NCBI GenBank assembly: GCA_024734495.1
Contig: JALMQS010000841.1
Span: forward strand, 4,024,176-4,088,175
Source of the DNA: Forficula auricularia
Taxonomy: Eukaryota; Arthropoda; Insecta; Dermaptera; Forficulidae
Direction: 5' to 3'
Length of the DNA: 64,000 nt
Shown here in pieces: positions 57,001 through 64,000 of this stretch. The first letter of the stretch is position 1. Each line of letters opens with the position of its first letter. Made by a program: the position numbers and the translations under genes. A model generated the notes under the pieces. The model saw only the letters and a list, made by a program, of their open reading frames with translations. It had not been told where the DNA came from and made no database searches.

Positions 57001-60000
57001 ATCAAAAAATACGAACACATTATCAATTGCAAGTCCGAATTTTTGATTGAACACCCATGGCTCATTCTCTTATATAGCCGAGGTCCGAAAGGATTAAATA
57101 TTTCAGGGTAAAAGTATTTAAAATTTTGAAGAAATTGTAATTATAATTATTCCATGGAGATATTTTAATAATAGTAGTCTAATTAAGGTTCTATTGGGGT
57201 GACAAACAAACCTGTAGACACATTCCTTCACTAATCAGGTGAAAATTTATCAAAAAATACGAGCACTTTATCAATTCCAATTCCGAATTTTTGATTGAAC
57301 ACCCATGGCTCATTCCCTTATATAGCCGAGGTCCGAAAGGATTAAATATTTCAGGGGAAAAGTATTTTAAATTTTGATAAAATTGTAATTGATAATTATT
57401 CCATGGAGATATTTTAATAAACGTAGTCTAATTAAGGTTCTATTGGGGTGACAATCAAAACTATAGATATATTCATTCACTAATCAGGTGAAAATTTATC
57501 AAAAAACGAGCACTTTATCAATTCCAAGTCCGAATTTTTGAATGAACACCCATGGCTCATTCTCTTATATAGCCGAGGTCCGAAAGGATTAAATATTTCA
57601 GGGGAAAAGTATTAAAAATTTAGAAGAAATTGTAATTATAATTATTCCAGGGAGATATTTTAATAATGGTAGTCTATTGTGGTGACAATCAAACCTGTAG
57701 AGACATTCATTATCTAATCAGGTGTAAATTTATAAAAAAATAAGAGCACACTATCAATTTCAAGTAGGAATTTTTGTTTGAACACCCATGGCTCATTCCC
57801 TTATATAGCCAAGGTCGGAAAGAGTTAAATATTTCAGGGAAAAGTATTTAAAATTTTTAGGAAATTATAATTATAAATATTTAATGCAGATATTTTAATA
57901 ATAGTAGTCTAATCAAGGTTCTATTGGTGTGACAAACAAACCTGTAGACACATTCATTATCTAATCAGGTGAAAATTTATAAAAAAATAAGAGTACACTA
58001 TCAATTTCAAATCCGAATTTTTGTTTGAACACCCATGGCTCATTCCCTTATATTTCCGATGTCCGACAAGGTTAAATATTTCAGTGGAAAAGTATTATAA
58101 ATTTTAAAGAAATTATAGTTATAATTATTCAAGGGAGATATTTTAATAATGGTAGTCTAATTATGGTTCTATTGGGGTGACAAACAAACCTCTAAAGACA
58201 TTCACTCACCAACCAAGTGAAAATTTATCAAAAAATACGAAGACTTTATCAATTTCAATTCAGAATTGTTGATTGAACACCCATGGCTAAATCCCTTATA
58301 TATTCCATGGAGATATTTTAATAATGGTAGTCTAATTAAGGTTCTTTTGGGGTGACAAAAAAAACTATAGACACATTCATTCACTAATCAGGTGAAAATT
58401 TATCAAAAAATACGAGCACTTTATCAATTTCAAGTCCGAATTTTTGATTGAAAACCCATGGCTTATTTCCTTATATAGCCGAGGTCCGAAAAGGTTAAAT
58501 ATTTCAGGGGAAAAGTATTGAAAATTTTAAAGAATTTATAGTTATAATTATTCAAGGGAGATATTTGAATAATGTTAGTCTAATTGTGGTTCTATTGGGT
58601 TGACAAACAAATCTATAAACACATTCATTCACTAATCATGTGAAAATTTATCAAAAAATACGAACACATTATCAATTGCAATTCCGAATTTTTGATTGAA
58701 CACCCATGGCTCATTCTCTTATATAGTCGAGGTCCAAAAGGACTAAATATTTCAGGGTAAAAGTATTAAAAATTTAGAAGAAATTGTAATTATAATTATT
58801 CGAGGGAGATATTTTAATAATGGTAGTCTAATTAAGGTTCTATTAAGGTGACAAACAAACCTGTAGATACATTCATTCATCTAATCAGGTGAAAATTTAT
58901 AAAAAAATAAGAGTACACTATCAATTTCAAGTCCGAATTTTTGATTGAACACCCATGGCTCATTCTCTTATATAGCCGAGGTCCAAAAGGACTAAATATT
59001 TCAGGGTAAAAGTATTAAAAATTTAGAAGAAATTGTAATTATAATTATTCCAGGGAGATATTTTAATAATGGTAGTCTAATTAAGGTTCTATTAAGGTGA
59101 CAAACAAACCTGTAGATACATTCATTAACTAATCAAGTGAAAATCTATAAAAAAAATTAGAGCACACTATCAATTTCAAGTCTGAATTTTCGATTGAACA
59201 CCCATGGCTCATTCCCTTATATAGCCCAGGTCGGAAAGGGTTAAATATTTAAGGGAAAATTATTTAAAATTTTTAGGAATTTGTAATTATAATTATTTCA
59301 TGGAGTTATTTTAATAATAGTAGTCTAATTAAGGTTATATTGGGTTCACAAACAAACCTGTAGACACATTCCTTCACTAATCAGGTAAAAATTTATCAAA
59401 AAATACGAGCACTTTATCAATTCCAATTCCGAATTTTTGATTGAACACCCATGGCTCATTCCCTTATATAGCCGAGGTCCGAAAAGGATTAAATATTTCA
59501 GTGGAAAAGTATTAAAAATTTTGAAGAAATTGTAATTGATAATTATTCAAGGGAGATATTTTAATAATGGTAGTCTAATTAAGGTTCTATTAGGGTGACA
59601 AACAAACCTATAGACACATTCATTCACTAATCATGTGAAAATTTATCAAAAAATACGAACACATTATCAATTGCAAGTCCGAATTTTTGATTGAACACCC
59701 ATGGCTCATTCCCTTATATAGCCGAGGTCCGAAAGGATTAAATATTTCAGGGAAAAGTATTTTAAATTTTGATGAAATTGTAATTATAATTATTCCATGG
59801 AGATATTTTAATAATCGTAGTCTAATTAAGGTTCTATTGGGGTGACAATCAAAACTATAGACACATTCATTCACTAATCAGGTGAAAATTTATCAAAAAA
59901 TACGAGCACTTTATCAATTCCAAGTCCGAATTTTTGAATGAACACCCATGGCTCATTCTCTTATATAGTCGAGGTCCGAAAGGATTAAATATTTCAGGGT

Positions 60001-61140
60001 AAAAGTATTAAAAATTTAGAAGAAATTGTAATTATAATTATTCCAGGGAGATATTTTAATAATGGTAGTCTAATTAAGGTTCTATTAAGGTGACAAACAA
60101 ACCTGTAGATACATTCATTAACTAATCAAGTGAAAATCTATAAAAAAATTAGAGCACACTATCAATTTCAAGTCTGAATTTTCGATTGAACACCCATGGC
60201 TCATTCCCTTATATAGCCCAGGTCGGAAAGGGTTAAATATTTAAGGGAAAATTATTTAAAATTTTTAGGAATTTGTAATTATATTTATTTCATGGAGTTA
60301 TTTTAATAATAGTAGTCTAATTAAGGTTCTATTGGGTTGACAAACAAACCTGTAGACACATTCCTTCAATAATCAGGTGAAAATTTATCAAAAAATACGA
60401 TCACTTTATCAATTCCAATTCCGAATTTTTGATTGAACACCCATGGCTCATTCCCTTATATAGCCGAGGTCCGAAAGGATTAAATATTTCAGGGGAAAAG
60501 TATTATAAATTTTGAAGAAATTGTAATTATAATTATTCCAGGGAGATATTTTAATAATGGTAGTCTAATTAAGGTTCTATTGGGGTGACAAACAAACCTA
60601 TAGACACATTCATTCACTAATCAGGTGAAAATTTATCAAAAAATACGAGCACTTTATCAATTTCAAGTCCGAATTTTTGATTGAACACCCATGGCTCATT
60701 CCCTTATATAGCCGAGGTCCGAAAGGGTTAAATATTTCAGGGGAAAAGTATTAAAAATTTTGAAGAAATTGTAATTATAATTATTCCAGGGAGATATTTT
60801 AATAATGGTAGTCTAATTATGGTTTTATTGGGGTGACAAACAAACCTATAGACACATTCATTCACTAATCAGGTGAAAATTTATCAAAAAATACGAGCAC
60901 TTTATCAATTTCAAGTCCGAATTTTTGATTGAACACCCATGGCTCATTCCCTTATATAGCCGAGGTCCGAAAGGATTAAATATTTCAGGGGAAAAGTATT
61001 AAAAATTTTAAAGAAATTGTAATTCAAATTATTCCAGGGAGATATTTTAATAATGGTAGTCTAATTAAGGTTCTATTGGGGTGACAAACAAACCTGTAGA
61101 CACATTCATTCACTAATCAGGTGAAAATTTATCAAAAAAT
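48010..61140 (-). repeat. Satellite array, right arm, ~13 kb, opposite orientation to the left arm
   Basis: Tandem monomers of about 240-247 bp contain GGTTCTATTGGGGTGACAAA, CACATTCATTCACTAATCAG, TGAACACCCATGGCTCATTC, TTATATAGCCGAGGTCCGAA and ATTATTCCAGGGAGATATTT. The reverse complement aligns with the left-arm monomer end to end (GACCTCGG, TATATAA, GAGCCATGG, ATGAATGTGTCTATAGGTTT, TCACCCCAA), so it is the same family inverted. Subfamilies are visible; some monomers are shortened (56163 and 58294). Open frames that recur on the minus strand are periodic artefacts. Confidence 0.95.
52900..55860 (-). repeat. Homogenised core of the right arm: about twelve near-identical 246-bp monomers
   Basis: TTTGAACACCCATGGCTCAT followed by TCCGTTATATAGCCGAGGTC recurs at steps of 244-247 bp from about 52925 to 55387. 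Differences between units are few, mainly GAGCACACTATC against GAGTACAGAATC, A-run length, and CCGTTATA against CCCTTATA. This is the most uniform part of the window. Confidence 0.92.
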
Positions 61141-61545
61141 ACTCACTCAAACTTGAGTTGTTTACCAAAAAAGAATTTAGTCTTTTTGATTTTAAGTCGA
61201 TTCTTCCACGTTTTCAGTAGAGGTTGCCATTAATAGTCAAAACATCAAAAATGGAATGCAATAAGGTTATTCCTCTAGTATTAGATAAGAATCGATCGTT
61301 ATTTTTGATTTTAAGCCGATTCCTCCATGTCTTCAGCAATGGTTACCAATAATAATCAAAGCGTCAAAAATCTAATGTAAAATTGTTATTCCTCGAGTAT
61401 TATATGAGAATCGATTGCTATTTTTGATTTTAATTCGATTCCTCCATGTCTACAGCAATGGTTACTAATAATAACCGAAATGTCAAAAATCCAATATAGA
61501 ATGGTTATTCCTCAAGTACTAGATGAGAATCAATCGCTATTAGAA
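61141..61545 (-). mobile_element. Minisatellite-bearing element (family B), inverted, at the end of the right arm
   Basis: It begins directly after satellite TTATCAAAAAATA with CTCAAACTTGAGTTG-TTTACC, the complement of the family B end GGTAAACAACTCAAG. Then come three tandem ~118-bp units (CCTCCATGTCTTCAGCAATG and GGTTATTCCTCGAGTATTA types). Its left part is missing: after AGAATCAATCGCTATTA the sequence changes. Confidence 0.75.
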
Positions 61546-61760
61546 GATGGAGAGGCCATATTGTAATATTCCCAGCCGATGTTTCATCCACCACTGGCTG
61601 GCATATACTTGCTCCTGTCCCTATCTATCCCTCCTTATATACCTTTTTCCCACTTCCCCTACCCCCTACATACCCCCCACTCTCCCTATCTAACACCTTT
61701 ATATACCCCTCTCCCTATCCTTACCCCTTCTTATATACCCCTCGAGAGAAACTATTGCAA
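61546..61760 (+). repeat. Pyrimidine-rich degenerate tandem tract
   Basis: Repeats of the type TATATACCCCTCTCCCTATC with variable spacing between about 61617 and 61745. The 69-codon frame over it is low complexity and unlikely to be a gene. Confidence 0.6.
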
Positions 61761-62162
61761 GCTATTCTTAGCTTATCTTCCGAGATAATCTTAATCGGTT
61801 TAGTATAGTACGTCATACTATTTTCACTTATCACTTTCAATTATTTAATAGTGTTTAAAGCAATTTTGAATTTAATTTTTTCAAAAAGTTACATAATTAA
61901 AATAATATTAATCCCATGAATAGTTAGTATTGTTGTAAATCATCTGGCAAAATATAAATTTGGGATATTTTTTGATTTTGATTTTGACAAAAAGTACATA
62001 TTTTCAAATTTTCAAATTAATTTCATGATTAGTTAGTATCAGGGCCGGATTTAAGCACAAGCTACCCAGGCTGCAGCCTAAGGGTCTGCTTTTTTAATAG
62101 TAATAATTTAATAATTTAGCCCTCAGGAGATTCATTTTTATCGTGTTGCAAATTTATTTAAA

Positions 62163-62197
<35 letters not shown>

Positions 62198-63660
62198 AAA
62201 TATAAAGGCTACGAAGAAATTTAAAAGGCCAAAATAACGAAATTGGAACTGGAATTCATCCAGAAAACTTGTGATCACTCATACACTCTGGAATGTCTCA
62301 GAACAGTGTCGAATAAATGATTAAATTTTTTATTTAATAATTAAATATTTGATCATTATTATTTGATAATTAAGTTGAATGATTGATCAAAATAATCATT
62401 AAGATTTTTTTGAGATTTAATTGATTTAATATTTTTTTATTTGATCTCGAATAAAAAAATAGTTCTAATGAAAGTTGTGCAGATTTTTTTTTCTAGATTA
62501 AGAATATGTACAGAAATATATATGTTTCCATTTAAAAAACAGAACTTGACTTCGAAATACCTTTGAAAGCTTGTTCTAGGTCGACAAACAATAGCGTAGT
62601 TTAGTTTCCCCCTTGATATAAATAAACTTTTATTTGAAACTTCTTTTTCATATAATGCACTGTTTTTGAGTTATAAGACTGTATCAAGATAAAAAACTTA
62701 CCCGGTATATATATATATAGTACTCTGGAGGCACCGAGCTATGCTCGGTAACTTCTTCCTTCAGTTAAAAGCTTTATTTTAATATTATTTTTAATTTAAA
62801 TTTCAGATTAAAATGTCGATTTTTATTTGAGAGCCGTTTTCTATTTTCAATATATAATATTCGCACACTGTACCCCCCGCCCCACCCACCTCCACCCCGC
62901 TCGACCACACCCCGAAATCCTCGCTCCTACCCCCCGGATCCCCCACCACTTCACCCCGCCTCCTGCACCTGTTTTGATTCAACCATATGATTCATTTTCA
63001 TTCATCCAATTGTTAATAAATAAAACCTATCAAAATGTGTTGTTTTTTCAGAAAATTGAGACCTGCTTATGCGAAATATATTTTTAAATAAATTCTTGAT
63101 TATTTTTTATTTTATTAAATAAATAAAGTTCTTTATAAAAACAATTATAAAACGTTTATTAATATTTCTAACGTTTAGGGAGAACAAAATATGTTAAAAT
63201 CCACAATCACAATACTTCTTCAAGGCCTTTGAGAATAAAGGATTAACCCGACCCATTGTCTGTCTGGGTAGAAAAGTAAACAAAAGAGAAACCTTTTTTA
63301 AACCCTAAGAATGGGATTTGTCTACCTGAGAATAATTTTCTACTGCAATACTAAATGGTATACTACTTTCTCTATTAAACAATAACTTATTTGGGGATAA
63401 TCTATCAGTGGTGACCAAAACTGTATGGTAAAAAATAATAAATAATAGTAATTTACTAAATTATTATTATATTATTTTGTGCTGGCAGCCCTCGAAATTT
63501 TAATTAGATTTTGGCTAAAATTGAACATCAGAAATGAAGGTGGAGATTTTTAAAAATGTGAACCCTTTATCCGATTTTTACTACATTTTGCATGGAAACT
63601 CTTTAGAATCCTGTGAAACTATTGAGTAAATAATAAATTTGATTTTTTTACTCAATTTTA
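61761..63660. other. Unclassified AT-rich DNA with microsatellites and a C-rich tract
   Basis: No gene is seen. It contains AGGGCCGGATTTAAGCACAA at about 62041, which resembles a hAT-type transposon end without a visible partner. It also has TA microsatellites at 62166-62195 and 62706-62719, and a C-rich block at 62870-62966 (CCCCGCCCCACCCACCTCCA and similar). The 86-codon frame across that block is low complexity. Confidence 0.4.
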
Positions 63661-63800
63661 ATATATAAGAGGGCGGACTCTGCCCTGCGGGTTGGGCATA
63701 GAATATACCCTCAGTACTCCCTGCTTGTCGTAAAAGGCGACTAATAGGGAAAGGGTGGATGGAACTCTTCAGCCTTGATCGGCTACCCATCTAGGGAAAA
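63661..63800 (+). repeat. GC-richer dispersed-repeat fragment
   Basis: The block from CTGCCCTGCGGGTTGGGCAT through CTTGTCGTAAAAGGCGACTA to CGGCTACCCATCTAGGG stands out from its AT-rich flanks. The GTCG-loop-CGAC hairpin with TAAAAGG resembles a motif I associate with arthropod retroelement repeats, but I cannot assign a family. No frame worth calling. Confidence 0.35.
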
Positions 63801-64000
63801 CTCCTAATTATGGAAATTTTATAGTGTAGTGAAAATTTTAATTTGACGTAAAACCTGCATAATTATGTCTTCTATAGTTTTTCTAATTGACTTATAATTA
63901 AAAACAGTTGAGTTTTTTGATTTTCGAAAAATATTGTTTTTTCAAAATCTCAACATCACTGAAGAAATTTCCTCAATAAGCTTCAAAATAAATTTTAGGG
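63801..64000. other. Unclassified AT-rich DNA to the window end
   Basis: Nothing recognisable is seen. Confidence 0.4.

Noticed and set aside
55991..59874. Recurring minus-strand frames (MNECVYSF...LIRLPLLKYL type) at 55991, 58202 and 59620
   Set aside because: They are the same satellite monomer read in one frame, broken in most units; they follow the repeat period, not a gene.
48010..61140. Regularly spaced repeats that might suggest a CRISPR-like array
   Set aside because: The whole 240-247 bp unit repeats with no unique spacers, the context is eukaryotic, and there are no cas genes. It is satellite DNA.
61579..63087. Proline-rich frames at 61579-61788 and 62827-63087
   Set aside because: They translate C-rich low-complexity tracts and have no conserved motif.

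Overview
The window is AT-rich eukaryotic DNA made almost entirely of repeats and mobile elements. I found no convincing host protein-coding gene and no rRNA gene or intact tRNA gene. It looks like pericentromeric or other heterochromatic DNA of an invertebrate animal, possibly an arthropod. The pointers are a Ty1/copia element with a copia-style primer site matching the anticodon arm of initiator tRNA-Met, Penelope-like fragments with hammerhead ribozymes, hAT-type MITEs and tRNA-derived SINEs. The species cannot be named from the sequence.

Layout. 1-10.9 kb is a patchwork. Five or six copies of a MITE-like family have ACTTTACCATAC ends. A second family carries a ~118-bp minisatellite and hosts two later insertions. 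There are also two SINE heads, a hAT MITE with a perfect 8-bp target duplication, and a 284-bp insertion containing a well-formed hammerhead ribozyme. 10.9-15.6 kb is a complete, young copia element on the minus strand with identical 261-bp LTRs and one intact 1373-residue polyprotein. 16.4-41.8 kb is an array of a ~241-247 bp satellite on the plus strand. It is interrupted by a MITE, a Penelope-like fragment, a non-autonomous LTR element (611-residue ORF, tRNA-Pro primer site in a triplicated context), a minisatellite element and a probable solo LTR. 41.8-45.1 kb is a non-satellite spacer with ribozyme-like foldback ends, a 36-bp tandem repeat, an isolated GC-rich island with a TATA motif, and an AT minisatellite. 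45.1-47.9 kb holds strongly decayed satellite monomers, and 48.0-61.1 kb a second large array; both are in the opposite orientation to the first array. 61.1-64 kb is minisatellite element, C-rich tracts and unclassified DNA.

How it fits together. The dominant structure is a very large inverted pair of satellite arrays. It has a near-identical core (about 52.9-55.9 kb), higher-order duplications (~2.67 kb in the left arm, ~2.1 kb in the right) and decayed edges. The nested insertions give a relative order: satellite first, then MITE, Penelope-like and LTR insertions into it. The only proteins likely to be expressed are those of the two LTR elements. The copia element could supply its own enzymes. 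The tRNA-Pro-primed element has no enzyme domains and would have to borrow them from an autonomous relative.
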